This document shows, piece after piece, positions 8,483 through 16,949 of a DNA stretch of 34,423 nucleotides. Location: positions 108,919 to 143,341 of the forward strand of contig NZ_CP059190.1 in assembly GCF_014251555.1 (NCBI RefSeq), read 5' to 3'. A program made the translations under genes and the position numbers. Source of the stretch: Blattabacterium cuenoti. GTDB taxonomy: Bacteria > Bacteroidota > Bacteroidia > Flavobacteriales > Blattabacteriaceae. How positions within the stretch are numbered: the first letter of the stretch is position 1; the number at the start of each line of letters is the position of its first letter. Under the pieces are notes generated by a model, which was not told the DNA's origin, made no database searches, and saw nothing but the letters and a program-made list of their open reading frames with translations.

Positions 8483-9253
8483 ATGAAAATTACTGATACC
8501 CATACTCATCTGTATATGAAAGATTTTAATGAAGACATTGATTTTGTAATTAAAAATGCCTTGAATCAAGGAATACACAGATTTTTTATTCCTTCTATAG
8601 ATTCTTCAGACATTCCCAATATATTAAAATTAGAAAAAAAATATCCTAATATATGTTATCCTATGATAGGACTTCATCCTAATAGAGTTTTTCCAGATTC
8701 TTTAGAAAAAGAATTAAATAGTATTAAAAAATGGTTATGGAAACATTCCTTTATTTCTGTAGGAGAAATTGGAATGGATTTTTATTCAGAAAATAAATTT
8801 TTTTCAGAACAAGAATACGCTTTTCAAATTCAAATAAAATGGGCAAAAAAAAAAAAACTACCCATAGTTCTACACTGTAGAAAAGCTTTTGATCATATTT
8901 TTAACATTTTATCAAAAGAATCTTCTATTCAAGGAGTATTTCATTGTTTTTCTGGAACTTTAGAACAAGCAAAAAAAATTATTGATTTTGGAATGAAAAT
9001 AGGGATTGGAGGCATGATTACTTTCAAAAACAATCATGTCAGTCAATTTTTGCATAAAATAAGTCTAGATCATATCGTTTTGGAAACTGATTCCCCCTAT
9101 CTTTCTCCACATCCTTTTAGAGGAAAAAGAAATGAACCAATGAATTTAAGAATAATTTTAAAAAAACTTTCTCAAATTTATTCAACATCAGAAGAAAGAA
9201 TAGCCGACATTATTCATCTAAATGTAGAAAACTTATTTTTTTCATCATGTTGA
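8483..9253 (+). CDS. tatD: TatD-family metal-dependent hydrolase/DNase
   Basis: This 256-residue TIM-barrel hydrolase has the metal-binding pattern of the TatD family in order: DTHTHL (H7, H9), GEIGMDFY with the bridging Glu near 94, HCRKAF, HCFSG, and ETDSPYLSPHPFRG. TatD proteins are 3'-5' DNases and may also trim RNA or D-aminoacyl-tRNA products. The exact in vivo role is uncertain. The frame crosses an A13 run at 8845-8857 (coding Lys) without disruption, a slippage-prone site. It ends one base before the convergent fumC stop. YcfH/TatD subfamily assignment is not possible by eye. Confidence 0.94.
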   Translation: MKITDTHTHLYMKDFNEDIDFVIKNALNQGIHRFFIPSIDSSDIPNILKLEKKYPNICYPMIGLHPNRVFPDSLEKELNSIKKWLWKHSFISVGEIGMDFYSENKFFSEQEYAFQIQIKWAKKKKLPIVLHCRKAFDHIFNILSKESSIQGVFHCFSGTLEQAKKIIDFGMKIGIGGMITFKNNHVSQFLHKISLDHIVLETDSPYLSPHPFRGKRNEPMNLRIILKKLSQIYSTSEERIADIIHLNVENLFFSSC

Positions 9254-9254
9254 T

Positions 9255-10640
9255 TCATACCATTTTTGATGGATTAACTAATTCTTCAAATTTTTCTACA
9301 GTTAAGTATCCTAATCGAATTGCTTCTTCTTTTAAAGTACTATTATTTGCATAAGCAGATTTTGCTATTTCTGCTGATTTTTCGTATCCAATATGAGTAT
9401 TCAATGCTGTGACCAACATCAAAGATTTATCCAAAAATTCTTTAATTTTTTGATAATTTGGTTTGATTCCTTTCACACAAAAAGAAGAAAAAGAAGTGCA
9501 AGCATCTGCAAGAAGTTGGGAAGATTGTAAAAAATTGTACACTATTAATGGTTTAGCTACATTTAATTCGTAGTTTCCTGAAGATCCTGCTATGGATATG
9601 GACACATCATTTCCTATAATTTGTGTACAAACCATAATAACCGCTTCACATTGAGTAGGATTTATTTTTCCAGGCATAATAGAAGATCCTGGTTCATTTT
9701 CAGGAATAAAAATTTCTCCAATTCCTGAACGTGGTCCAGAAGCTAAAAAACGAATATCATTTGATATTTTTATTAAAGAAACGGCTATTTGTTTCAGAGT
9801 TCCGTGAGACTCTACCATTGCATTATGAGATGATAAAGCTTCAAATTTATTCTTTGCGACTTTGAAAGGGTGATCTGTATATTTACATATGTATTCAGTC
9901 ACTTTTCTATCATACCCCTTGGGGGCGTTTAATCCCGTTCCTACAGCAGTTCCTCCTATAGCTAATTCAGAAAGATGATCTAAAGTTTTTTCAATAGAAT
10001 CTAATCCATGATCTATTTGAGAAACATAACCGGAAAATTCTTGTCCTAAAGTGATGGGAGTAGCATCCATCAGATGGGTTCTCCCTATTTTAATCACATC
10101 TTGAAATGATTTTGATTTTTTTTTCAAAGTTTCTCTTAATTTTTTAATAGAAGGAATAGTTTTTTCTCTTAACTTTTTATAAGAAGCAATATGCATTGCT
10201 GTAGGAAAAGTATCATTAGATGATTGAGACATATTGACATCATCATTTGGGTGGATAAAAGATTTGTTTTGACCAAGGACTCCTCCCATTAAAACATGAG
10301 CTCTATTGGAAATCACTTCATTAATATTCATATTGGTATGAGTTCCAGACCCTGTTTGCCATATAACTAAAGGAAATTGATCATTTAATTTTCCTTCTAT
10401 AATTTCATCACAAACCAAAGAGATAATATCTCTTTTTTTTTTAGATAAAAGACCAAATTCATAATTTGCATGTGCAGCAGCTTTTTTTAAAAAACCAAAG
10501 GAATGAATAATTTCTATAGGCATAGAAGCTTCTGAACCTATTCTAAAATTTTTCCTAGATCTTTCTGTTTGTGCTCCCCAGTATTTGTTTACAGGAACTT
10601 TTACTACTCCCAAAGTATCTTTTTCTGTTCTATAAATCAT
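9255..10640 (-). CDS. fumC: Fumarate hydratase, class II
   Basis: The 461-residue protein is a class II (iron-independent) fumarase that interconverts fumarate and malate in the TCA cycle. It has the fumarase/aspartase signature [15 protein letters not shown] near residue 320. The substrate-loop region [13 protein letters not shown], the [13 protein letters not shown] segment and the [14 protein letters not shown] helix are also present. Length and motifs indicate an intact enzyme. It shares product/substrate fumarate with the class 1A dihydroorotate dehydrogenase at 27.8 kb. Its start faces the small membrane gene at 10718 across a 77-bp gap with an AT-rich dyad. Confidence 0.97.
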   Translation of the reverse strand: MIYRTEKDTLGVVKVPVNKYWGAQTERSRKNFRIGSEASMPIEIIHSFGFLKKAAAHANYEFGLLSKKKRDIISLVCDEIIEGKLNDQFPLVIWQTGSGTHTNMNINEVISNRAHVLMGGVLGQNKSFIHPNDDVNMSQSSNDTFPTAMHIASYKKLREKTIPSIKKLRETLKKKSKSFQDVIKIGRTHLMDATPITLGQEFSGYVSQIDHGLDSIEKTLDHLSELAIGGTAVGTGLNAPKGYDRKVTEYICKYTDHPFKVAKNKFEALSSHNAMVESHGTLKQIAVSLIKISNDIRFLASGPRSGIGEIFIPENEPGSSIMPGKINPTQCEAVIMVCTQIIGNDVSISIAGSSGNYELNVAKPLIVYNFLQSSQLLADACTSFSSFCVKGIKPNYQKIKEFLDKSLMLVTALNTHIGYEKSAEIAKSAYANNSTLKEEAIRLGYLTVEKFEELVNPSKMV

Positions 10641-10649
10641 TGTCCTATT

Positions 10650-10672
10650 TTTTTACTAAATTATAGTAAAAA
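10650..10672. repeat. 8-bp-arm dyad between fumC and 10718 gene
   Basis: TTTTTACT (10650-10657) and AGTAAAAA (10665-10672) form a perfect inverted repeat around a 7-base loop in the divergent gap, 10 bp upstream of the fumC start. Such AT-rich 8-bp dyads are expected by chance several times in this window, so an operator role is only a possibility. Confidence 0.3.
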
Positions 10673-10717
10673 TTATAATTTTTTGTTATATTAAAAAATG
10701 AAGATAATTAAATTTAG

Positions 10718-10879
10718 ATGATAATTAAATTTATAGGATTTTTACTTTTTTTGGTTGTAATTATATGTGGTTTTTGGTGTGTTTTTTTTCTATCTTTTTT
10801 TAGTATTTACTGGATTTTTATAAGTGTTTTCATTAACTTCTTTATGAATTTTATAAAAAAAAGAAAGAAAATATTATAA
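10718..10879 (+). CDS. 53-aa hydrophobic membrane protein upstream of ftsB
   Basis: ATG 10718 opens 53 codons ending at TAA 10877-10879, with a single base before the ATG of the next gene. The product begins MIIKFIGFLLFLVVIICGFW, continues with a second hydrophobic stretch (SIYWIFISVFINFFMN) and ends with a basic tail (FIKKRKKIL). It probably has one long or two short membrane helices. The one-base spacing to the FtsB/DivIC-like gene and the positive-inside tail support a real, translationally coupled gene. I do not recognise a family. A link to envelope or division proteins is inferred from position only. Confidence 0.6.
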   Translation: MIIKFIGFLLFLVVIICGFWCVFFLSFFSIYWIFISVFINFFMNFIKKRKKIL

Positions 10880-10880
10880 A

Positions 10881-11189
10881 ATGTTGAAAAACAAATATTT
10901 TTGGATAAGTTTTTTTTTCTTTATATGGATGTCCTTTTTTGATTCCAATTCTTTAATATTACATTATAAGTTTAATAAAAGCATCAAAAAAATGACATTA
11001 GACAGAGATTTTTTAAAAAATAAAATTTCATCAGAAGAAAATCATTTAAAAAAATTGACGACAGACCCTAAATATCTAGAAAAATTAGCAAGAGAAAAAT
11101 TTTACATGAAAAAAGAAGATGAAGATTTATTTGTGATATCCAACAAAAGTGACAAAAAAAACCAACCTGTTAACGTACCATATGAATGA
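10881..11189 (+). CDS. FtsB/DivIC-family septum formation protein
   Basis: The 102-residue protein has a short N-terminal membrane helix (about 5-22, YFWISFFFFIWMSFFD). A coiled coil follows at about 30-65 (SIKKMTLDRDFLKNKISSEE). The C-terminal motif LEKLAREKFYMKKEDEDLFV is the hallmark of the FtsB/DivIC family, which bridges the cytoplasmic and periplasmic parts of the divisome with FtsL and FtsQ. It is coupled to the 53-aa membrane gene upstream. Its last 20 bp overlap the 3' end of mnmG on the other strand, which is typical packing here. Confidence 0.87.
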   Translation: MLKNKYFWISFFFFIWMSFFDSNSLILHYKFNKSIKKMTLDRDFLKNKISSEENHLKKLTTDPKYLEKLAREKFYMKKEDEDLFVISNKSDKKNQPVNVPYE

Positions 11190-13044
11190 GCAAAATACTT
11201 AAATCAGAAGGAGAGACCCCACTAATTCTTGATGCTTGCGCTAATGATACTGGACGATAATAATCCAATTTTTCTCTTGCTTCTAAAGAAAGAGATTGAA
11301 TTGTTTTATAATCAAAATTATTTGGAATTTTTAGATTTTCTAATTTTAATAATTTTTTTGCATTTTCTTTTTCTCTATCTATATATCCTTTATATTTTAT
11401 TTGAATAGAAACTTGTTCCAATATTTCTTGATTAAAATCATTTTTTCTAATTTCTTCCATTAAAAACGGAATGGATATAATATCTTTTATATCAATCTCA
11501 GAACGAGATAAAATAGTTTCTATTTTTTTATCATGATATATTCTAGGAGATTTTTTATCATCTAAAATGGGATTTATAACTTTTGGTTCAAAATTTCTGT
11601 TTTGAAATAAATACATGCATTTTTCTATTTTAGATTTTTTTTTATCTAAAATTATCATCTTTTCTTCTGAAATTAAACCAATATTGTATCCCATAGGTGT
11701 TAATCTAATATCTGCATTATCTTGCCGTAACAACATCCTATATTCAGCTCTTGAAGTAAACATTCTATAAGGTTCTTCTGTTCCTTTTGTAATTAAATCA
11801 TCAATTAAAACTCCAATATAAGCTTGATTTCTTTTAAGAATAAACGGTTCTTCTTGACGAATTTTTAAATGAGCATTAATTCCTGCCATTAATCCTTGAG
11901 CAGCAGCTTCTTCATATCCAGTTGTTCCATTAATTTGTCCAGCAAAAAAAAGATTTTTTATAACTTTGCTCTCCAAAGTAGATTTTAATTGCTCGGGAGG
12001 AAAATAATCATATTCAATTGCATATCCAGGTCTTAATATTTTTACTTTTTCAAATCCATAAATTTTTTTTAATGACTGATATTGGACTTCTTCTGGAAAA
12101 GAAGTGGAAAAACCATTGACATATACTTCTACAGTATTCCAACCTTCAGGTTCTACAAAAATAGGATGTTCCTCTTTATCAGAAAATCTAAAAATCTTTT
12201 CTTCTATGGAAGGACAGTATCTGGGACTGACACCTTGAATAGATCCTGTAAAAATTGGAGAATAATTGAAATTTTGACGGATTAAATCATGTACTTTTTG
12301 ATTTGTATAAGTTATATAACATTTTCGTTGTCTAGTTAATTTTTTTGTATCATAAGAAAAAGAAAATTTTTTTGGATGAAAATCTCCATCTTGAGATTTC
12401 ATTTTCTCATAATTTAAGGAACGCCCATCTACCCTTGGAGATGTTCCCGTTTTCATTCTACCATATTTTAATCCAAAATATTTGGTTAATTGTTCCGTGA
12501 TCCCCCGAACTTCTTGTTCTGCTATTCTTCCTCCATCAATTCTTTTTTTTCCAATATGTATTTTTCCATTTAAAAAAGTACCATTTGTAAGTATAACTGA
12601 TTTCCCTTTAATTTTTAATCCCAAAAAAGTTCTTACCCCTTTCACTTCATCTTTTTCTATAATTAAAGATGTCACTGTGTCTTGATACAGATCTAATTGA
12701 ACATTTTTTTCTAAAAAAAATCTCCAATAATAGGAGAATAATTTTCTGTCACATTGAGCTCTAGGACTCCACATGGCAGGCCCTTTAGATTTATTTAACA
12801 TCCTAAATTGAATCATGCTATAATCAGCAATGATTCCAGAATAACCCCCCAAAGCATCTATTTCTCTAATCATTTGTCCTTTTGCTATTCCACCTATAGC
12901 TGGATTACATGACATTTGACCTATAGTTTGTAAATTAGTAGTAATAAGTAAAGTTTTGGATCCCATATTAGAAGATGCGGAAGCTGCTTCTGCTCCAGCA
13001 TGCCCACCCCCAACCACTATAATATCATATGTATCTAAAAACAT
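11170..13044 (-). CDS. mnmG: tRNA uridine-5-carboxymethylaminomethyl modification enzyme MnmG
   Basis: MnmG (GidA) is the FAD-binding partner of MnmE that modifies wobble U34 in tRNAs reading split codon boxes. The 624-residue protein starts with the Rossmann motif IVVGGGHAGAEAA, followed by SCNPAIGGIAKGQMIREIDA. Later family blocks are GRMKTGTSPRVDGRS and GQINGTTGYEEAAAQGLMAG, then the C-terminal helical region with SRAEYRMLLRQDNAD. Length matches the family. Its start lies 22 bp past the ybeY stop on the same strand, so the two may be cotranscribed. Its 3' end overlaps the ftsB-like gene. No defect is visible. Confidence 0.97.
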   Translation of the reverse strand: MFLDTYDIIVVGGGHAGAEAASASSNMGSKTLLITTNLQTIGQMSCNPAIGGIAKGQMIREIDALGGYSGIIADYSMIQFRMLNKSKGPAMWSPRAQCDRKLFSYYWRFFLEKNVQLDLYQDTVTSLIIEKDEVKGVRTFLGLKIKGKSVILTNGTFLNGKIHIGKKRIDGGRIAEQEVRGITEQLTKYFGLKYGRMKTGTSPRVDGRSLNYEKMKSQDGDFHPKKFSFSYDTKKLTRQRKCYITYTNQKVHDLIRQNFNYSPIFTGSIQGVSPRYCPSIEEKIFRFSDKEEHPIFVEPEGWNTVEVYVNGFSTSFPEEVQYQSLKKIYGFEKVKILRPGYAIEYDYFPPEQLKSTLESKVIKNLFFAGQINGTTGYEEAAAQGLMAGINAHLKIRQEEPFILKRNQAYIGVLIDDLITKGTEEPYRMFTSRAEYRMLLRQDNADIRLTPMGYNIGLISEEKMIILDKKKSKIEKCMYLFQNRNFEPKVINPILDDKKSPRIYHDKKIETILSRSEIDIKDIISIPFLMEEIRKNDFNQEILEQVSIQIKYKGYIDREKENAKKLLKLENLKIPNNFDYKTIQSLSLEAREKLDYYRPVSLAQASRISGVSPSDLSILLIHMVR

Positions 13045-13066
13045 GATTATTTTTTAAAAATTGATT

Positions 13067-13483
13067 TTAAAATTGAAATAAATTTAAATAAAACTCTTCT
13101 TTTTTTTTCATGATCTTTTTATCCATTTTTTTTTTATCGTCATATCCTATAAGATGTAATACAGCATGTATCATCACACGTTTCAACTCAACCAAAAAAG
13201 ACTGATTCCATTGTTTAGAATTATCCCAAACACGATCTACACTAATAAATATATCTCCAGATATCCATTTATCGATAGAATAATTAAATGAAAGCACATC
13301 TGTATAAAAATTTTTTTGCAAATATTTTTCATTAATGTCTAAAAGAAAATTATCATTACAAAAAACATAATTAATATTACCGATATACATTCCTTCATTA
13401 TTTAACAAAATACAGATTTCTTTAATAAAGAAAGATTCGTTTTGAATTTGAAAATCAGAAATTTCATAAAATAATTTAATCAT
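13067..13483 (-). CDS. ybeY: rRNA maturation endoribonuclease YbeY
   Basis: YbeY is a metal-dependent RNase involved in 16S rRNA 3'-end maturation and ribosome quality control. The 138-residue protein has the family core TDVLSFNY, then SGDIFIS, then the metal site IHAVLHLIGYDDKKKMD. H106 and H110 are present, but the third ligand, His in the canonical HxxxHxxxxxH motif, is Asp here (D116). I recall Bacteroidetes YbeY proteins having GYKD at this place, so this is probably a lineage trait, not decay. The start is divergent from pssA across a 54-bp gap carrying a 10-bp tandem repeat. Confidence 0.92.
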   Translation of the reverse strand: MIKLFYEISDFQIQNESFFIKEICILLNNEGMYIGNINYVFCNDNFLLDINEKYLQKNFYTDVLSFNYSIDKWISGDIFISVDRVWDNSKQWNQSFLVELKRVMIHAVLHLIGYDDKKKMDKKIMKKKEEFYLNLFQF

Positions 13484-13497
13484 TATTTATTATTTTA

Positions 13498-13525
13498 AAG
13501 GATAATTAAGGATAATTAAGGATAA
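13498..13525. repeat. 10-bp tandem repeat in ybeY/pssA divergent gap
   Basis: The unit AAGGATAATT occurs twice in full and then as the first eight bases of a third copy. It fills half of the 54-bp space between the ybeY ATG and the pssA TTG. It could be a replication-slippage product, or it could affect promoter or leader spacing for either gene. Confidence 0.85.
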
Positions 13526-13537
13526 ATTTTACATGTT

Positions 13538-14233
13538 TTGACAAAAATTAAAAAAATCATTCCAAACGTTTTGACTTTATTGAATTTGTTTTGTGGATGC
13601 ATATCCATAATTTTTTTACAGTCAAAAAATTTTGAAGTTTCTGCTATTGCTACTTTATTTTCAATAGTTTTTGATTTTTTAGATGGTTTTGTGTCTAGAT
13701 TTATAAAAAACGAAAATCAATTCGGAAAAGAATTAGATTCTCTCGCGGACATGGTTTCTTTTGGAATAGTGCCATCCATAATAGTTTTCCTTTTATTGAA
13801 AACAATGAAAAAAAAAATACCATTTATTGAATGGTTTTCTTTTTTTATTTCCATTTTTTCCGCATGTCGTTTAGCTAAATTTAATATGAATCCTTCTAAT
13901 TATAGAGGATTAACAACACCTGTCAATACTTTATTTTTTTCTTCTTTATCTATTGTAGCTACTTCTCCTACAGTCCCTGTTTTCATAAAAAATATCATAA
14001 TGTCTCCTATCATAATATTTTTTCTGATATTCTTTTCTTGTTATTTTTTGGTTTCTAAAATACCAATGATTTCGTTTACTTTTCAAGGTTTTTCTTGGAA
14101 AAAGAATAAAATCCGTTATGTTTTCTTATTGATTAGTACATTTCTTTTATTAACTTTGCATGTAGTCGCTTTACCATGCATTATTATTTTTTACATAATA
14201 ATTTCAACCTACTTTCATAGATTGAAAATCTAA
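13538..14233 (+). CDS. pssA: CDP-diacylglycerol-serine O-phosphatidyltransferase
   Basis: PssA makes phosphatidylserine from CDP-diacylglycerol and serine, the first step to phosphatidylethanolamine. The 231-residue membrane protein carries the CDP-alcohol phosphotransferase motif: D46, D49, G50, R54, G63, D67 and D71, with Ser at 53 in place of the usual Ala. Several hydrophobic helices follow. The start is TTG at 13538: the N-terminus it gives (TKIKKIIPNVLTLLNLFCGC after Met) matches relatives, whereas the nearby ATG at 13533 runs into TGA after two codons. A weak start may limit expression. The next gene starts 16 bp downstream. Confidence 0.93.
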   Translation: MTKIKKIIPNVLTLLNLFCGCISIIFLQSKNFEVSAIATLFSIVFDFLDGFVSRFIKNENQFGKELDSLADMVSFGIVPSIIVFLLLKTMKKKIPFIEWFSFFISIFSACRLAKFNMNPSNYRGLTTPVNTLFFSSLSIVATSPTVPVFIKNIIMSPIIIFFLIFFSCYFLVSKIPMISFTFQGFSWKKNKIRYVFLLISTFLLLTLHVVALPCIIIFYIIISTYFHRLKI

Positions 14234-14249
14234 TAATAAATATCTAAAT

Positions 14250-15020
14250 ATGAAATTAAAACTTCATCGTCCCATTTGTTTTTTTGATATAGAAGCAACA
14301 GGAATCAATATCGGAAAAGATAGAATCATAGAAATATCCATATTAAAAATATTTCCTAATAGGAATCAAGAAGATAAAACTTGGTTAGTTGACCCTGTAA
14401 TTCCTATTCCTCCACAATCAACAGCTATTCATGGAATTAAAGATGAAGATGTTGCAGGAAAACTTAGATTTAAAGATGTGGCTTTTTCCATTTTTAAAAT
14501 GATTGAAAATACAGACCTAGCAGGATATAATTCTAATAGATTTGATATCCCAATTTTAGCAGAAGAAATGCTTCGTGCAGGAATATCTTTCGATATTAAA
14601 AAACACAAAACTATAGACGTGCAAGTTATATTCCATAAAATGGAACCTAGAACACTTTCTGCCGCTTATAAATATTATTGCAGAAAAGTCCTTATGAAAG
14701 CTCATAGTTCAAAAGCAGATGCATTTGCTACATATGAAATATTACTGTCACAATTGGAAAAATATGAAAATTTAAAAAAAGATGTTAAAAGTCTAAATCA
14801 ATTTTCTCATCAAAAAAATATAGCAGATCTTGCTGGATTCGTCAAAATAGATGAAGAAGGAAACGAAATATTTAATTTTGGAAAATATAAAGGAGAAAAG
14901 GTTTTTGAAATTTTTGAAAAAGATCCCAATTATTATGGATGGATACAAAATTCAGATTTCCCCTTATACACAAAGAAAATATTAACAGGAATTAAATTAA
15001 GAAGATTCAATAAATCTTAA
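14250..15020 (+). CDS. DEDDh 3'-5' exonuclease (DnaQ/epsilon-like)
   Basis: The 256-residue protein has the DnaQ-type exonuclease motifs: ExoI FFDIEATGI (D13, E15), ExoII GYNSNRFDIPIL, and ExoIII HSSKADAFATYEIL with the His of the DEDDh group. A C-terminal segment, NFGKYKGEKVFEIFEKDPNYYGWI, resembles the small DUF3820-type domain found fused to such exonucleases in Bacteroidetes. It could act as the proofreading subunit of DNA polymerase III or as a separate repair exonuclease. Without the rest of the genome this cannot be decided. It follows pssA closely and ends 4 bp before the convergent htpG stop. Confidence 0.88.
   Translation: MKLKLHRPICFFDIEATGINIGKDRIIEISILKIFPNRNQEDKTWLVDPVIPIPPQSTAIHGIKDEDVAGKLRFKDVAFSIFKMIENTDLAGYNSNRFDIPILAEEMLRAGISFDIKKHKTIDVQVIFHKMEPRTLSAAYKYYCRKVLMKAHSSKADAFATYEILLSQLEKYENLKKDVKSLNQFSHQKNIADLAGFVKIDEEGNEIFNFGKYKGEKVFEIFEKDPNYYGWIQNSDFPLYTKKILTGIKLRRFNKS
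15002..15018. terminator. small hairpin between exonuclease and htpG ends
   Basis: AAGATT (15002-15007) and AATCTT (15013-15018) pair around CAATA at the junction of two convergent genes. The stem is only 6 bp and AT-rich, so a terminator role is weakly supported. Confidence 0.22.
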
Positions 15021-15024
15021 AAAA

Positions 15025-16881
15025 TTATGACCTAACAAGATCTTCTAATTTCTTTGAGATAAAAGCAGTGAGATTTTTTCCGTGAAGCAAATTTTTGGAC
15101 AAAAGAGTTAAATTCAAAGCTTCTTGAATCATTTCTTTTCTTTTTTCTTCAGATGTATCTTGCAATATTTTTTTCATCAAAATATGATTTGTATTTACTA
15201 TCAATTGATAATATTTTTTTTGATCTTTTTCTTCTACAATTTCTTTTCCTATAGAATTCATTTCTTTGATTCTTCTTAAAAACTCCGGAACGATAATTAA
15301 AAAAGGATAATCTTTTTTGGATAAATTTTCTAATTGTATGGAAAATTTATAGTCATCCACTAAATGAGTATTAATAAAATTTTTCAAATCTTGTTTCTCT
15401 TTTTCCGAAAGTTCTGAATCATATTTTTTCTCTTTATCAATTAATTTGTCAATATGATCTGAATCTACTCTAACAAAAGAAATTTCCTTGTCATAAAATT
15501 CCAACTTTTGCATTAAATGAACTGAAAGAGGGCTATCCAAAATTAAAACTTCATAATTCCTATCTATTGCTTCTTTAATGTAACTATGTTGTTCTTCTTT
15601 ATCTGAAGAATAAAGAAAAACAATTTTTCCTTCTTTATTTTTTTGGGTTTGACTTATTTTTTTTTTAAACTCTTCTAAAGTAAAATAAATGTGATTGACA
15701 GTAGAGAAAATTAAAAATTGAATAGCTTTATCAAAAAAGTTTTGTGTACTAATCATTCCATATTCTACTATAACTTTTATATCTTCCCATTTTTTTTGAA
15801 AATCTTCTCTATTTATTTTAAATAGAGAATTTAGCTTATCAGCGACTTTTCTTGTTATGTATCTGGATATGTTTTTTACAGACGTGTCAGATTGTAAATG
15901 AGAACGTGAGACATTAAGAGGAATATCTGGAGAGTCTATAACTCCTCTTAACAAGCTAAGAAAATCCGGAACAATTCCCTCTAAATTATCCGTAATATAA
16001 ACTTGATTTTGATACAAATGAATTTTTTCTTTCTGTATGTCAATTCTTTTTTCTATTTTAGGAAAAAATAAAATTCCTGTCAGATGAAAAGGATGATCTA
16101 TATTTAAATGGACCCAAAATAAAGGATCTTCTAACTGATTAGGATATAATTCATGATAAAAATTTAAATAATTTTTATCAATCAGTTGAAGTGGATTTTG
16201 ATTCCAAGCAGGATGAATATTATTGACAATAGTTTCTTTATCATTCTTTTCTTTGGAATCTTTGGAAGATAAATGAATTGCTACAGGCATAAATTTGCAA
16301 TATTTTTGTAGCGATTTTAAAATACGATTATATTCTAAAAATTCCTTACTTTCTTCATTAAGAAATAAAATAATTTCTGTACCTCTATCTCTTTTTTCAA
16401 TTTCTTTCATAATAAAATTAGGAGATCCTTCGCAAGACCAAAATATAGATGATGCTTCTTTTTGATAAGATTGAGTGAATATCATGACTTTATTAGCTAC
16501 CATAAAAGAAGAATAAAAACCCAAACCAAAATGACCAATAATATGACTCTCTTTTGTTGATGTCTTATATTTTTGAATAAATTCTTCTGCTCCAGAAAAA
16601 GCTATTTGATTAATATATTTTTTTACTTCTTCTTTGGTCATTCCAATCCCATTATCTATGATATGAATAGTTTTATTTTTTTGATCTATTAGAACATTAA
16701 CTTTCAAATCATCTCCAATATCATCTAAATTTTCCAATTTGGCTATAGTTTTCAATTTAATAATAGCATCTGTTGAATTAGAAACAAGTTCACGTAAAAA
16801 GACTTCTTGATCAGAATAAAGAAATCTTTTGATGATAGGGAAAATATTATCTGAAGTAACACTAATTTTATTATCCTCCAT
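15025..16881 (-). CDS. htpG: Hsp90-family chaperone HtpG
   Basis: The 618-residue protein is a complete HtpG. The N-terminal GHKL ATPase carries FLRELVSNSTDAIIKL, HIIDNGIGMTKEEV and IGHFGLGFYSSFMVA. The middle domain has the catalytic-loop region VDSPDIPLNVSRSHLQ-like (here IDSPDIPLNVSRSHLQ). A C-terminal dimerisation domain follows. It acts in protein folding in the cytosol. It is separated from ftsY by 68 bp on the same strand, long enough for its own promoter. I saw no CIRCE-type heat-shock operator there. Retention of large chaperones is usual in endosymbionts with many slightly damaged proteins. Confidence 0.97.
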   Translation of the reverse strand: MEDNKISVTSDNIFPIIKRFLYSDQEVFLRELVSNSTDAIIKLKTIAKLENLDDIGDDLKVNVLIDQKNKTIHIIDNGIGMTKEEVKKYINQIAFSGAEEFIQKYKTSTKESHIIGHFGLGFYSSFMVANKVMIFTQSYQKEASSIFWSCEGSPNFIMKEIEKRDRGTEIILFLNEESKEFLEYNRILKSLQKYCKFMPVAIHLSSKDSKEKNDKETIVNNIHPAWNQNPLQLIDKNYLNFYHELYPNQLEDPLFWVHLNIDHPFHLTGILFFPKIEKRIDIQKEKIHLYQNQVYITDNLEGIVPDFLSLLRGVIDSPDIPLNVSRSHLQSDTSVKNISRYITRKVADKLNSLFKINREDFQKKWEDIKVIVEYGMISTQNFFDKAIQFLIFSTVNHIYFTLEEFKKKISQTQKNKEGKIVFLYSSDKEEQHSYIKEAIDRNYEVLILDSPLSVHLMQKLEFYDKEISFVRVDSDHIDKLIDKEKKYDSELSEKEKQDLKNFINTHLVDDYKFSIQLENLSKKDYPFLIIVPEFLRRIKEMNSIGKEIVEEKDQKKYYQLIVNTNHILMKKILQDTSEEKRKEMIQEALNLTLLSKNLLHGKNLTAFISKKLEDLVRS

Positions 16882-16949
16882 GAAACTGAATTATTGAAAA
16901 AAAAAATATGAACAAAGATCATACCAGAATGAATGAATAAGACGGAATG

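Noticed and set aside
12082-12685. Two plus-strand frames of 67 codons inside mnmG
   Set aside because: Both are antisense to conserved MnmG coding sequence and show no protein-like features.
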